Of a stretch of 64,000 bases of DNA, positions 24,160 through 34,101 are shown piece after piece. The stretch lies in NCBI RefSeq assembly GCF_900177345.1, contig NZ_FWZT01000004.1, positions 1 through 64,000 of the forward strand, read 5' to 3'. Each line of letters begins with the position of its first letter. The first letter of the stretch is position 1. The position numbers were made by a program, and so were the translations under genes. The notes below the pieces were generated by a model. That model saw only the letters and a program-made list of their open reading frames with translations. It ran no database searches and was not told the DNA's origin. The DNA is from Pseudobacteriovorax antillogorgiicola. GTDB taxonomy: Bacteria; Bdellovibrionota_B; Oligoflexia; Oligoflexales; Oligoflexaceae.

Positions 24160-27100
24160 TTAGAAGCGGTAGAAAGCAGTAAGCTGCATTCTCCAGATTG
24201 ATCGAATCTCCTCAATGTTATCGTTACCATTTTCGTCAAGGTCGCTATAGATGTAGCGCCCAGAGGCTGTGTCGTAAGCAACGTCAACAACAGGAACTGT
24301 GAACGGGAAGTTGGGGTTCTTCTGCTGGCCCCACTTATTGTTCAAGAAGTTGGGTAGGTTCTGGATGTTTAGCGCGATTCCAGCCTTGCCATCACCGTAA
24401 CCGGGGAGTTCTTGAGAAATCTTAAGGTCGATGTTGTCTACCCAGTCGCCTTTAAAGGCGTTTCTCGGCGCGATTTCTCCACGATACTCATCCAAGCCTG
24501 TTCGTGCTAGGTAGGCATTAAATGCAGCTTCATCGATTCCATCGAGAATGACATCGCTGCCATCACCCTTCGGCACGTAGAATAGCATTCTTTCACGTCG
24601 TGCAAACTCACGCTCTTCGCCGAATAGAGCACCTAGACGATCCCGATCGCCACCGAACGTATAGCTAAAGGGCTGCCCTGATCGTCGTTCAAAGAAAAGG
24701 TTAACGCTGGTCATGAGGTCCATTAGGAAATTTTGCTCATAACCAAAACGGAATACAAAGCGATGCTGTCGCTCATAGTTTGATGTTGCCAAACCGGGAT
24801 CGTTAGGGTTGGTACCAATAGCCACCTGCCCATAGTTCGATACGGAGCGAGAGCTATTGCCAGGATTCACATCTTCTGATCGCTGCCAGTTGTAAGAACC
24901 GCTGAAGCTAAAGCCAGACATAAATGTCTTGCTAAGGGTTAGGTTCAGGTTGTGGCTAAAGCCTTTGTCCGTGTTGGTCAAAAGCAAGTCATAGCCGCGG
25001 CGAGTGTTGAAGTCCGTCCCGCTCTCTGTGTCTAAGTCCGTATCGTAAATCTGTCGTCCATCGGGAGCAACTGCGTTGGCGGTATTGTTATCAAATTGGG
25101 AGTTGTCTCGGCGAAGATCTTTCCAAAGAAGGGCTTGTTGCACCTGATCGTAGGTATAACTCGACTCAAGGAACCAGTTCTCGCCGAAGTCACCAAGCAT
25201 GTCTAAATCGAAGCCATATTTTGCACCAAGAGCGAACTTTAGGTTTCGAGGTAGCTCGAAGTCGGGGTCGAGGGCATCCACGTTTCCGTCACCGGCCGTA
25301 AGTTGGTTTTTGAGGTCGTCTGGAATCGTTCGGCCGTCAAAGCCAGAAGCGCTACTAGCAGAGACGTCGTCAATATTTACGCCGTCGTTTGAGTAGTTGT
25401 TTGAGAGCCAGACGTTGGGGGTTCCACCAGCATAAATACCTAAACCACCAGTAAAGGTAAGTCTCTTAGCTGCCTGATAGGATAAACCAGCTCTGGGTAG
25501 AAATAGTTGCTTACCATCGAGGTCGGCGCGGTTGTCAAAGCCATATCGCTGTTCAAAGTTAGCATTATAGTTGATGTCACCCTTGCTGCTGTATAGCTCG
25601 GTTCGTAAACCAAAACGGGCGGTCAACTGCGGCGTGATTTGGTACTCGTCCTGGAGGTAGATTGTGGTGACATTGTATCCCCAGTCAGCAGCAACATCGT
25701 CCACGTTGTTGCTCAGAGCATTTTGATAGTAAAGATTACTTGGCTCTTGGGCTTCGAAGTCGTCGATTGTGTCAAATTCTGCGGTACCGGAAGAAAACGG
25801 CCCGAAAAGATTGTAGACATCAACAGTGTCAAGGTCGATACCACCAGTAATCAGGTGAGAGCCCAGTAGGTAGTTCGCCTCTGTACCAAAGTGAAGCGTG
25901 TTGGTTTCCAACTCGTTGGCTTGTCGGAAGGGGTCCGGACCGAGAACAATTTCAGGGCCACCGTCCTCAAGGGCCACAGTCATCTGTGCGAAGCCATCAC
26001 CTTCAAGAGGGGTTGGATTAGACTTGGTCGTTTTTGTACTGAGTTCTACCTTGGTCGATAGTGCGTGGTCCCAGTCTGAAAATAGACGAAGGGATACGGT
26101 GCTTAGAGACTGCTTATTCTCATACCAGTTTGATGTAAGAGGAAGATAGTTTGATCTGGCAGTTCCATCTTCAACAGAGGTGCCGTCAACAGACTGGTAT
26201 TTCGCTTCCAACCGGTGGCTGTCATTGATTTCATAGTCGAACTTAACGAGGAACTTAAGGTCTTCTGCCTTGTTGGACTGGCTTACCTTACCAGCGTTAA
26301 ATCCGTAAATGCGGCTAGAAATATCCTGGACTCGGGCAACATCCGCTGCTGAGATGTCGCTAGCCTCGTTGCTTGCGCCAGATCCAGCGACGCCGTTGTA
26401 GTTCGGTGACGTTTGGGTTAGGGCTTCTGCTGCAAAGAAGTAGAAGAGCTTATCTTCGATGATCGGACCACCGACATGGATACCAACTCGATTTTCTTCG
26501 AATTCTGAAGATACGTCCGTATCCTTTGTTTTCTGTCCTTGCCATCGATCATTAGTATGAACAACGTTGATGCCAGCTTCTAAGTCATTGGAGCCAGACT
26601 TGGTAACGACGTTGATGTTACCACCAATGAAGTTGCCGTAACGGACATCGAATGGCGAGCGGTTGACAGCAATCTCTTCCGCGGCTCCCAATGGAATGGG
26701 CGATCGGAGCGAAGGGTAGCCGTTATTATTGAGGCCGAAGTCATCGTCCTGACGGATACCATCGATGGTTACTGAGTTGAAGCGGTTATTAGCACCACCC
26801 AAGTAAAGGCGATCGCCTTCAAGGTAGACATCCGGTGCAAAGCGAATGACATCCTTTAGGTCCCCTTGAGCAGTGGGTGCGGTTTCAATATCACCAGCAT
26901 CGTAAACATTACCACTCATCTTCGGAGCTACACGCCCTCCAGTCACAGTAATGGTTTCCACCTCTCCGCTGCCACCGCCAATAGCGACCTCAAACGGCGG
27001 GTTGTTGCCTGCTGCTAGGGAGATACCCTCGTTTTTGATAGGTTCTGCACCAGAGCTTACTGTGGTGAGAGTGTATGGGCCACCGACTTTCAAACCGGTG

Positions 27101-27342
27101 AAAACGAATACCCCCGATGCGTTGGTTTCTGTGGTTTTTTTAACCAGACCCTTGTCATGTGACATGGTGACCTGAGCCCCTGCTACTGGCGAACCAGAGG
27201 CGTCAATGACTGTTCCTCGGAACCGAGCATTCGTGACCTGTGCAAATGCGTCCGAGACGCCAAGTAAAAATGCGAGGGGAACCAGAATCTTCAGGAGTCT
27301 CAACCTTGCTGATCTTTGACCAGCGCTTAAGAACGCTAACAT
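24160..27342 (-). CDS. Oar-like TonB-dependent receptor with N-terminal carboxypeptidase-regulatory domain
   Basis: A very large outer-membrane protein (1060 residues). The signal peptide ends VSDAFA-Q. A CarboxypepD_reg-like beta-sandwich (ARFRGTVIDASGSPVAGAQV, about 38-120) is followed by a plug domain with VTGGRVAPKMSG, FNSVTIDGIRQDDD and RYGNFIGGNINVVTKSG. The rest forms a barrel ending WRMQLTAFYRF. The order matches Oar of Myxococcus, where Oar is linked to development and to protease secretion. The substrate is unknown here. It is a single-gene unit with a perfect hairpin terminator. Confidence 0.88.
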   Translation of the reverse strand: MLAFLSAGQRSARLRLLKILVPLAFLLGVSDAFAQVTNARFRGTVIDASGSPVAGAQVTMSHDKGLVKKTTETNASGVFVFTGLKVGGPYTLTTVSSGAEPIKNEGISLAAGNNPPFEVAIGGGSGEVETITVTGGRVAPKMSGNVYDAGDIETAPTAQGDLKDVIRFAPDVYLEGDRLYLGGANNRFNSVTIDGIRQDDDFGLNNNGYPSLRSPIPLGAAEEIAVNRSPFDVRYGNFIGGNINVVTKSGSNDLEAGINVVHTNDRWQGQKTKDTDVSSEFEENRVGIHVGGPIIEDKLFYFFAAEALTQTSPNYNGVAGSGASNEASDISAADVARVQDISSRIYGFNAGKVSQSNKAEDLKFLVKFDYEINDSHRLEAKYQSVDGTSVEDGTARSNYLPLTSNWYENKQSLSTVSLRLFSDWDHALSTKVELSTKTTKSNPTPLEGDGFAQMTVALEDGGPEIVLGPDPFRQANELETNTLHFGTEANYLLGSHLITGGIDLDTVDVYNLFGPFSSGTAEFDTIDDFEAQEPSNLYYQNALSNNVDDVAADWGYNVTTIYLQDEYQITPQLTARFGLRTELYSSKGDINYNANFEQRYGFDNRADLDGKQLFLPRAGLSYQAAKRLTFTGGLGIYAGGTPNVWLSNNYSNDGVNIDDVSASSASGFDGRTIPDDLKNQLTAGDGNVDALDPDFELPRNLKFALGAKYGFDLDMLGDFGENWFLESSYTYDQVQQALLWKDLRRDNSQFDNNTANAVAPDGRQIYDTDLDTESGTDFNTRRGYDLLLTNTDKGFSHNLNLTLSKTFMSGFSFSGSYNWQRSEDVNPGNSSRSVSNYGQVAIGTNPNDPGLATSNYERQHRFVFRFGYEQNFLMDLMTSVNLFFERRSGQPFSYTFGGDRDRLGALFGEEREFARRERMLFYVPKGDGSDVILDGIDEAAFNAYLARTGLDEYRGEIAPRNAFKGDWVDNIDLKISQELPGYGDGKAGIALNIQNLPNFLNNKWGQQKNPNFPFTVPVVDVAYDTASGRYIYSDLDENGNDNIEEIRSIWRMQLTAFYRF

Positions 27343-27640
27343 GCTACCTATCCCTAAAAATTTACGATGACATGGCTCTGCTTTAGCAGAGACGACTTCT
27401 CTTAGCGTAATCTTAGGAAATTCTGTACGAGTAAATCTAGCCTTTATTAAAATTTTATTAAAAGAGTCGGAATTTTGGTTTTTGGTTCGTAGCTTTTACA
27501 GATTTAACACGGTCTTTGGGATGACAGCTCACATCCCTCACGAGCGCTACAGCTTCTACTACAGGTTGCTACTCTCAAGTAGCTATGACTAAGTAGCTTC
27601 GTGATCCGCTTTCATTCGGTTCAAAAAACATCAACAGGCC
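27343..27640. other. Intergenic stretch upstream of the Oar-like gene
   Basis: Holds a hairpin CTCTGC-ttta-GCAGAG in the Oar-like leader, a dyad GGGATG ... CATCCC near 27518-27537, and the direct repeat AAGTAGCT near 27575 and 27590. No gene is seen. Confidence 0.5.
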
Positions 27641-28564
27641 TTATAAAGCCAAAAGCCCCTTCTCGATAGTTTCGAACGATGCGTCGATGTTTTCCCCTGG
27701 CCCCTGCAGCTTGCTTAGACTCTTACCTTTTGCTACAGCATCAAGACCTAGGGCCACCTGCTCCTGGTACGATGACTGCCGGGCTTTAAGCTCTCGCGCC
27801 CAGTTGAAGTATACGTCGCTTACACCAAGGTAGGCGCGGACTAGCCTATCGCTCTTGGCTGGAATCAAAGCTGCAAGGCGTTTCCATGCGACCCAGCTCT
27901 GTAGTATGGCCGATTCTGCGTCAGCAAAGCGACCTAAATCCTGGTAGGTGCTAGCCAGGTTGTTAAAGGTGATGCCCAAGGCTTCGGCCCGAAGTTTCTG
28001 ATCATCGATCAGTTTGGCAAACTGGACGCTTTTCTTTAATAGATTGATCGCAGCAAGGGGGTGGCTGAGATAGTGCATGTCAATCTCCATGCTGATCAAA
28101 GCTTGATGAGCCTCTGCTGGTGAGCCATGCTCTAGCAAATAATTAAGCGCCATGGTGTGGTAGCCAAGAGCTTGCCAATAGTCTTTTTGCTTTCTTTTAA
28201 GAGCGCCTACCTTTCGCAGAGCCTTCGCGAGGAGTCTGAATTCAGCAGCCGTTTTAGGCTGCGATGGAGGTGTGTTGAGTTCTTCGATTAACGCTTGCCA
28301 AGACGCATCAGCATCGCTTTCGAGGCCCAAATTCATAAGCTGCATCCCTTCGGCATAGCGATACCAGTACTTATTGAGTCCCTGGCTATCGCTGTGATCG
28401 AGAGATACATGAGAAGCTCCGTTTTCAAGCAGCTCCAGCTTGTCTGCTAATTCTTGATTTTGTGGCTTCAGGACGCCCTTGGGCAATGGGTCTTGCTTCA
28501 GGCTGGCACAAGACACCAATGCACTACAATATAAGGAAAAAAATGCAGCAAAAAGCGACTTCAT
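27641..28564 (-). CDS. TPR-repeat lipoprotein
   Basis: ATG 28564 is preferred to the upstream start of the frame (28714) because it begins a lipoprotein signal, MKSLFAAFFSLYCSALVSC, with the lipobox L-V-S-C. The mature chain is helical with tetratricopeptide-like units (ALGYHTMALNYLLEHGSPAE, NNLASTYQDLGRFADAESAI). TPR proteins of this kind are scaffolds in the envelope; the partner is unknown. The ribosome binding site is weak. It is divergent from the hydrolase gene at 28726. Confidence 0.78.
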   Translation of the reverse strand: MKSLFAAFFSLYCSALVSCASLKQDPLPKGVLKPQNQELADKLELLENGASHVSLDHSDSQGLNKYWYRYAEGMQLMNLGLESDADASWQALIEELNTPPSQPKTAAEFRLLAKALRKVGALKRKQKDYWQALGYHTMALNYLLEHGSPAEAHQALISMEIDMHYLSHPLAAINLLKKSVQFAKLIDDQKLRAEALGITFNNLASTYQDLGRFADAESAILQSWVAWKRLAALIPAKSDRLVRAYLGVSDVYFNWARELKARQSSYQEQVALGLDAVAKGKSLSKLQGPGENIDASFETIEKGLLAL

Positions 28565-28725
28565 TCTATAGGCCCACTCTTGATTGATTCGTGATATTTT
28601 GCCGGACTTGAGGCAAATCATAGACCGTCCCTTGTCAATGGGCAAGTTCGGATCAATTGAGTAGCTGCGAATCTGGCTTAGTTGGCCTATAATGGAGTTA
28701 GAAATCCTTTGCACGGAAAATATCT

Positions 28726-29664
28726 ATGCCTCGCTTTGCCTCATTTGATCATCAACGGCTGTTCTATCGCGATATTGGGCAGGGGCAGCCTTGCGTTCTG
28801 ATTCACGGCTTTTCGTTGGATAGTCGGCAATGGTTACCCTATATCACACCGCTGACTCATCGCTTTCGTTTCCTTCTCATCGATATGAGGGGGCACGGCC
28901 GATCAAAATCGGTGCACTTTGAAGGTCGGGATGTGATGGATGTTGCAGCCCAGGACATCAAGCATCTGATCAATCACATTGCATGCGATCATGTGATTCT
29001 TGGGGGCTACTCCCTGGGTTCTGCTGCCTCTCTCAGCTACCTCCAAGCCTTTGGTTTCGACAAAGTGGTGCGCTATCTGAACATTGATTTTTCACCCAAG
29101 TCTGATCACACCGAATCCTGGGGTTATGGATTAAACCACAAGTTGGTCGATGCGGTCGATGAGTTCAGAGCTGACTGCGATACTTTATTCAGAGACGGAT
29201 ATGATCGGTCCCAAGGCTTTGATGAATTGCCGCGATATTTTCTTGACTCATACACAGTCTTATTCCATCAGCTTGTTGTGAACCTCTTGCCCCAGAGGCA
29301 GGCCAAGCAAATCTTCCATCGACTCGATCGCAAGCATATTCTGGCCTACTGTAGAAGTCTTGCACCCCATTGGTCTGTCACCGTTGACTTGGTTTATGCC
29401 TTAACCCAGGGCTTTGATTTTCGCCCCATTATTAACGGCTCTCCGATTCCTATGGAATTCTTTGTAGGGCAGAGGTCCGAGTTTTTTCATCCCCATGGCA
29501 GCCTAGCGATGGCCGATGATGCAATGGTCACCGTCTTCAAGAAAAGCGGTCATGGCCTGCTGTTCACTGAGCCGCTCAAATTTTTCAGGTGTTTTAAGCG
29601 CTTTTTAGAGGGAAAGCCATCACAGGAATCTGTGACGCAAAAGCATCTTGGCTTTGCCAGTTGA
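28726..29664 (+). CDS. Alpha/beta-fold hydrolase
   Basis: A cytoplasmic esterase- or lipase-like enzyme. The oxyanion segment is LIHGFSLDSRQW, the nucleophile elbow is GGYSLGSAAS, and the catalytic His lies in KSGHGLLFTEP. The strand LLIDMRGHGRSK is typical of the family. No signal peptide is seen. The 312-residue length is normal. It is followed at once by the gene for a small outer-membrane protein. The substrate is unknown. Confidence 0.85.
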   Translation: MPRFASFDHQRLFYRDIGQGQPCVLIHGFSLDSRQWLPYITPLTHRFRFLLIDMRGHGRSKSVHFEGRDVMDVAAQDIKHLINHIACDHVILGGYSLGSAASLSYLQAFGFDKVVRYLNIDFSPKSDHTESWGYGLNHKLVDAVDEFRADCDTLFRDGYDRSQGFDELPRYFLDSYTVLFHQLVVNLLPQRQAKQIFHRLDRKHILAYCRSLAPHWSVTVDLVYALTQGFDFRPIINGSPIPMEFFVGQRSEFFHPHGSLAMADDAMVTVFKKSGHGLLFTEPLKFFRCFKRFLEGKPSQESVTQKHLGFAS

Positions 29665-29694
29665 TAGGTGTGTGGTCTGAATAGAGGAGTTTAT

Positions 29695-30267
29695 ATGAGA
29701 CTTAGCGCCGTAATTCTTACGACTGCATTAGCGACTTCGCCTTTGGCTCATGGGAAGACAGAGGCTACAGGCCTAGTCCAGTTTGAATATGGGCAGTCCT
29801 TCCCCCAAAACGAACTCACATCCTACTTTTCCCCAGGGGACGCCTATCGTTTGAGGCTCTTTGGTGGCGCAAAAATTAAATTAGGTGCAGTAGGACTCGG
29901 CTGGGATATCACCTATGCCAACTACGGATTGAAAGACGGCTTATCTGGTCACTATAACAGACTCCTTTGGGACTGGTTGTTTTTGCCAGTAGGGATCGGC
30001 TTTATCCAGTTGACTCCCGGACTGGCTTGGGTCGTCACAGATGTTGATGTTAGTGAGATGGGCCTCAAGGAGCAGAGTATTCGTCCCGCGGGAGTGTTAT
30101 CGATCGGGGTTAAGCTAGGTATCATCAGCAACGTTGCGATCACCGCCCAGGTGCGAGGCGAGTCGGTTTGGGAGGATATGGAGCCTGTAGTTTTGCCCAA
30201 TCAAGATGAAATTGACATTACCGGGCAGTTTGTAACCGCAACCGTAGGTGGAATGTTGTATTTCTGA
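29695..30267 (+). CDS. Small outer-membrane beta-barrel-like protein
   Basis: ATG 29695 follows agaggagtttat. A frame begins at GTG 29668, but a signal peptide starts at the ATG (MRLSAVILTTALATSPLAHG-K). The mature part has alternating strand patterns (TGLVQFEYGQSFPQ, AYRLRLFGGAKIKLGAVGLGWD), many glycine and aromatic residues, and an aromatic C-terminus (VGGMLYF). An eight-stranded barrel is likely. It lies 30 bp after the alpha/beta hydrolase gene and may be co-transcribed with it. Confidence 0.75.
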   Translation: MRLSAVILTTALATSPLAHGKTEATGLVQFEYGQSFPQNELTSYFSPGDAYRLRLFGGAKIKLGAVGLGWDITYANYGLKDGLSGHYNRLLWDWLFLPVGIGFIQLTPGLAWVVTDVDVSEMGLKEQSIRPAGVLSIGVKLGIISNVAITAQVRGESVWEDMEPVVLPNQDEIDITGQFVTATVGGMLYF

Positions 30268-30336
30268 AATCTTGCCAGCAGACCCATCCTGTGCTTATCT
30301 CCAGAGTAGTGTGAATCGGATCGGAAAGGGCCTCCA

Positions 30337-30870
30337 TTGACCGAAAGTCAGCAACACGCCAAGCAGCAACCTTCCCGTTGGCGAAGCATACTCGCCAGCA
30401 TAGCGATCGTTTTAGCCGTGATGGCCTTTGGGGCCGGGTATGCGGGGAGCTTTCTACTTCGCCAAGCCGAAGAGCCTCCACCTGTTGAAGGACGGCCTTA
30501 TATGCTTGCATCCTACGTGATTCGAGGGAAGGATGTCTTTCACCGATCAGATTTAGAAACCCTTCAAGAAGGGGATCGTCTATTCCTTCACTTGGTCTCA
30601 GGAATACACGGGACCATTTATACAACTTGGCTGGATGCCCAAGGCAAGCCGACCAAAAGCTTCCCTGAAATGGTGCTGAAACATATGAAAATTCGTCCTA
30701 AGCTAGGCAATCAATTCTATCGGGAGCTGCGCTTGCAGGATGAAAGGCTTCCAGACTTTTTGATGATTGTTTGCCAGGGCCAAGATGTCCTTTCGCCCTA
30801 TCGTCTCGAAAAGGCTATGGCGGGTGAGGGGGACTGTGTCCGCGAGCCTCTTTCCACCCAAGCCTTGTAG
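30337..30870 (+). CDS. Single-pass membrane protein with a periplasmic domain
   Basis: TTG start after ggaaagggcctcca. Residues 1-16 are polar, 17-40 form one transmembrane helix (ILASIAIVLAVMAFGAGYAG), and about 135 residues lie in the periplasm. The domain resembles the extracytoplasmic part of some anti-sigma-factor-like proteins (LETLQEGDRLFLHLVSG then TTWLDAQGKPTKSFPE), but no zinc-binding N-terminus is present. No family is assigned with confidence. It sits between the barrel gene and the PQQ dehydrogenase gene. Confidence 0.6.
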   Translation: MTESQQHAKQQPSRWRSILASIAIVLAVMAFGAGYAGSFLLRQAEEPPPVEGRPYMLASYVIRGKDVFHRSDLETLQEGDRLFLHLVSGIHGTIYTTWLDAQGKPTKSFPEMVLKHMKIRPKLGNQFYRELRLQDERLPDFLMIVCQGQDVLSPYRLEKAMAGEGDCVREPLSTQAL

Positions 30871-30955
30871 CCAGGTGCCACCGTTTTATCAGGCTGTCTT
30901 GCCAAAACCTTCCCTTGCAAGCTAAGCTGTCTTTGTCACTATGGAGATACTGGTT

Positions 30956-32059
30956 ATGATTCGGTTAGCCCTGTATTCCCTTATGCTGAGCTCCTTGTCG
31001 TATGGCAAAACTTACGTTAAAACCTTTAAGTCTGAAAGCATGACGATCGGCCTTGAAAAGGTAGCCGATGGCCTAGGGGTTCCTTGGGGAATGGCATTCA
31101 TTGATAGTAAAAATATCCTTGTTACAAGTCGCTCTGGAACCTTGTACTGGGTTGAAGGGGCCAAGAAAACCCCCATAAAGGGAGTACCGAAGGTTTATGC
31201 TGAAAGCCAAGGCGGATTGCTAGATGTGGCCCTCGACCCCGATTTCAAAAACAATCAAACCATCTATTTTACCTATAGTATCGCCTACCAAGGTGGCAAT
31301 ACCACTCGTTTGTCTTCAGCAATTCTCAGTAAGTATCAATTGAAGAATGTGAAATCCATATTCACCGCGGAACCGAAGGGCAGTCGCAACATCCACTTTG
31401 GCTCTCGTATTGCGTTCGATAGACAAGGCTACATTTATATTACAGTTGGCGATCGGGGGGAGCGGGACCGAGCCCAGAGCCTCGATAATCACTCAGGGAA
31501 GGTGATCCGGCTCCATCGTGATGGGAAAGTTCCCAAAGATAACCCCTTTGTTGGGAAAAAAGGAGCACGGCCCGAGATTTGGTCCTGGGGGCATCGAAAT
31601 CCTCAGGGTCTTGCGATTCACCCTAAAACTGGCGCTTTGTGGGAGCAAGAGCACGGTCCCAGAGGTGGTGACGAGATCAATCTGATCAAAAAAGGTGTGA
31701 ACTACGGCTGGCCCAAGATAACTTACGGCAAAGAGTATTGGGGACCGTCCATCGGACCAAGCAAGCAGAAGGGGCTGGCTCAACCCGTACATCACTACAC
31801 ACCCTCCATTGCCCCATCGGGCCTAGAGATTTACCAGGGGAAAGCCTATCCTAAGTGGAATGGCAATATCTTCTCGGGAGCGATGAAGCTGACTCATATC
31901 AATCGTCTAGTGCTCAATGGCAAAGGAGCTGTCGTCAAAGAGGAACGGCTCCTGGATGATTGGGGTGAGCGCATTCGAAACATAAAGCAGGGGCCTGATG
32001 ACCTACTTTATATTGCTGTGGACTCGGGGCAGATCCTGCGACTCCTACCGGTGAAGTAG
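30956..32059 (+). CDS. PQQ-type aldose sugar dehydrogenase (soluble, YliI/Asd-like)
   Basis: A secreted quinoprotein that oxidises sugars in the periplasm. ATG 30956 fits the GGAG spacing and begins a signal peptide; ATG 30941 is the alternative. The six-bladed propeller is visible as GLGVPWGMAFID, GGLLDVALDPDFKNNQ, NIHFGSRIAFDRQGYIYITV, WSWGHRNPQGLAIHP, EHGPRGGDEINLI and GVNYGWPKITYGKEYW. These match the glucose/sorbosone dehydrogenase family (GSDH). It needs PQQ and an electron acceptor; a cytochrome c gene lies about 230 bp downstream. No PQQ biosynthesis gene is seen. Confidence 0.9.
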   Translation: MIRLALYSLMLSSLSYGKTYVKTFKSESMTIGLEKVADGLGVPWGMAFIDSKNILVTSRSGTLYWVEGAKKTPIKGVPKVYAESQGGLLDVALDPDFKNNQTIYFTYSIAYQGGNTTRLSSAILSKYQLKNVKSIFTAEPKGSRNIHFGSRIAFDRQGYIYITVGDRGERDRAQSLDNHSGKVIRLHRDGKVPKDNPFVGKKGARPEIWSWGHRNPQGLAIHPKTGALWEQEHGPRGGDEINLIKKGVNYGWPKITYGKEYWGPSIGPSKQKGLAQPVHHYTPSIAPSGLEIYQGKAYPKWNGNIFSGAMKLTHINRLVLNGKGAVVKEERLLDDWGERIRNIKQGPDDLLYIAVDSGQILRLLPVK

Positions 32060-32287
32060 TTGTTTAACTTGTCTTCAAGCCGACGAGTGGTGTGGATACA
32101 GCCAATTGTTATCGGCTAACCGATAGGCTCTTCGTTTTAACTTTGCAGTATTTTTCTTAGCATTTTTTCTTTTTTTAAAGTAAACAACCCAAAGTAATTG
32201 AAGACTACATACTTGCTACGCTGTAGGGCAGACGCTCCTTTGAGAGTCTGCGATCTTCGGTAGCTCTAACTTTGGGAGACATTAATT

Positions 32288-32641
32288 ATGACCCTTTGTC
32301 GATGGATGGCAGTGTCCATGCTGGTGTTTGGCTCCATGCCTGTATTAGCGGAAGATACAGGAGTTCCAGCTGAAATTGAGATCGATTACGAGCTGGATGT
32401 TTTGCCAGTTCTTGAGACCAACTGCACTGGCTGTCACAACGCAGCATTCCCCGCTGCGGGCATATCCCTTGCAAGCCAAGAAGATGTAATCGCCAATGCA
32501 GAGCTTGCCTATAATGCAATCTCTACCGGCCGGATGCCTTTAGGGAATCCAACTTTTGGTGAAAGTGAAGGCGGAATGATTCTTTCGGAGTGGCTTGCGC
32601 AACAGTTTGAAATTCCAGAGCCTGTAGAACCTACTCCTTGA
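32288..32641 (+). CDS. Small monohaem c-type cytochrome
   Basis: A periplasmic protein of 117 residues with a signal peptide (...GSMPVLA-E). It has one haem-binding motif, NCTGCHNA (CxxCH), and a distal Met region AISTGRMPLGNP that resembles the sixth-ligand loop of class I cytochromes. C-terminal FEIPEPVEPTP is a proline-rich tail. It may take electrons from the PQQ dehydrogenase encoded upstream (inference). The haem lyase is not in the window. Confidence 0.82.
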   Translation: MTLCRWMAVSMLVFGSMPVLAEDTGVPAEIEIDYELDVLPVLETNCTGCHNAAFPAAGISLASQEDVIANAELAYNAISTGRMPLGNPTFGESEGGMILSEWLAQQFEIPEPVEPTP

Positions 32642-32649
32642 ACTTAGTC

Positions 32650-32667
32650 AGAGCCCGTTCGGGCTCT
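32650..32667 (+). terminator. Hairpin after the cytochrome gene
   Basis: AGAGCCC-gttc-GGGCTCT, eight bases after the stop codon, followed by a weak T-run. Confidence 0.55.
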
Positions 32668-32805
32668 TAGACATTTCTAAAACTACTAAAAAACTTCGCT
32701 CCAGCCCATAGAAGACGTTGTACTGGTAAATCCATTTTGCCCCTTGCTATAGATCCATGTTAAGAGACATTGAACCTGAAATTTGTTCTTGATGGAGATG
32801 TGGCG

Positions 32806-34014
32806 ATGAATAGGGTGGTGGCTGTATTGGTCTTAGTTGCGTCACATTTCATGAATGCAAGCCCTGTCGTGATCAAGGGCCAGCAAAGCAAGAATTTAGA
32901 GTCGTACCTGATTCTTCTTGAAGATCAGACGAGCGATCTAAGCCCTCAAGAAGCGCTCACGAAATTTCACTTTGGCGAGGGCCAATATTATGAAAATATG
33001 GATCGACGACTAGCCACAAGAGATAAGACGGAATGGGCTTTGATTCAGCTTGTCAATGATAGTGGAGCGCTACAGACTGCGTTTTTGGAATTCCGCTTCG
33101 CTCAAAGCAGTTCGGTTGCATTTTTCGTAGTCCAAGGTGGAAAAGTCCTCGCTACGAGTTCTGGACAAGGCGCAGCATTGTCTCAAGATTCTCAAACACT
33201 ACCGTACCGTTATCCAGTGCTGTCTTGGGGGCTAAAAAAAGGTATGAATCAGGTGCTGGTGCGCATGCAATCATCAGGAGTTCTGAGTCTACCGCTCCAC
33301 CTTGAGTGGGATCGTTCTCGCTATCTGTGGCGTTGGTGGTATGGGTTGGGCTTGCTCATACCCTTAACCCTAGTTGTTTGGCTTTACGCAGGAATGATTC
33401 ACGCTCTGCTACACCCTTTAAAAAAGATGGTTCTTTTTTTATATGGTACTTTTATCGTCCTATTTTTTAGCAATCAGCTAGTGGCGTCTGGGCTGGTGTC
33501 ATGGCACTGGCCTGCCTATGATGGCCAATGGCTATTGACCTACGGCTACCTGATAAGTGGAGTCTTATCTCAGGTCGCGTTATTTTTTGCTATGAGTCAT
33601 GTCATAGGCCTACGATCGTCTCTAGGGCCAGTAATCTTAAAGTGGATTCTTTTAGTAAGCTCAGCCTTTATTATTATCAGTGCCAGTACTGGAGGAAAGC
33701 CGTGGCTCATATTAGTTTACTATGCCAACAGCGCACTTTGGGGAGTTCTCATATTGTGGCAGAGCTTATTATCAGCATGGCGACGGGAGCCATTAGGCAT
33801 TGCCTTCGTTTTATCTTGGGTGCCTGGATTAGTCATCCTTGGAATATCAGGAGTTTTCTGGATCATCCAAAGTTCGATGCCTAGCTTAGTGATATTCTGG
33901 GTAGGGCTATGTCACATTTCTATATTCTTTAGCTATCTCATTATCAAACATCGTCGCCCCCTGCAAATTCAACAAGAACCGGCTTGGAAGCATCTAAAAC
34001 CCAAGTTGCGTTAG
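32806..34014 (+). CDS. 7TMR-DISM sensor protein without an output domain
   Basis: ATG 32806 (GGAG upstream) is preferred to TTG 32770. After a signal sequence comes an extracytoplasmic 7TMR-DISMED2-type domain (about residues 30-170, EWALIQLVNDSGALQ). Seven transmembrane helices follow from YGLGLLIPLTLVVWLYAGM to FWVGLCHISIFFSYLII. The chain ends 18 residues after the last helix. No kinase, cyclase or phosphatase domain follows. Known relatives carry such domains. Its partner may be the protein at 34102, 88 bp downstream in the same direction (inference). Confidence 0.8.
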   Translation: MNRVVAVLVLVASHFMNASPVVIKGQQSKNLESYLILLEDQTSDLSPQEALTKFHFGEGQYYENMDRRLATRDKTEWALIQLVNDSGALQTAFLEFRFAQSSSVAFFVVQGGKVLATSSGQGAALSQDSQTLPYRYPVLSWGLKKGMNQVLVRMQSSGVLSLPLHLEWDRSRYLWRWWYGLGLLIPLTLVVWLYAGMIHALLHPLKKMVLFLYGTFIVLFFSNQLVASGLVSWHWPAYDGQWLLTYGYLISGVLSQVALFFAMSHVIGLRSSLGPVILKWILLVSSAFIIISASTGGKPWLILVYYANSALWGVLILWQSLLSAWRREPLGIAFVLSWVPGLVILGISGVFWIIQSSMPSLVIFWVGLCHISIFFSYLIIKHRRPLQIQQEPAWKHLKPKLR

Positions 34015-34101
34015 CGAAAATCCGAGCTAGAAGTGATCGCATAAAGGTACTATATTCAATGAAGTACCGAAGTCCCGATCCTTTCACAGCTGAGGTAAAT
34101 T

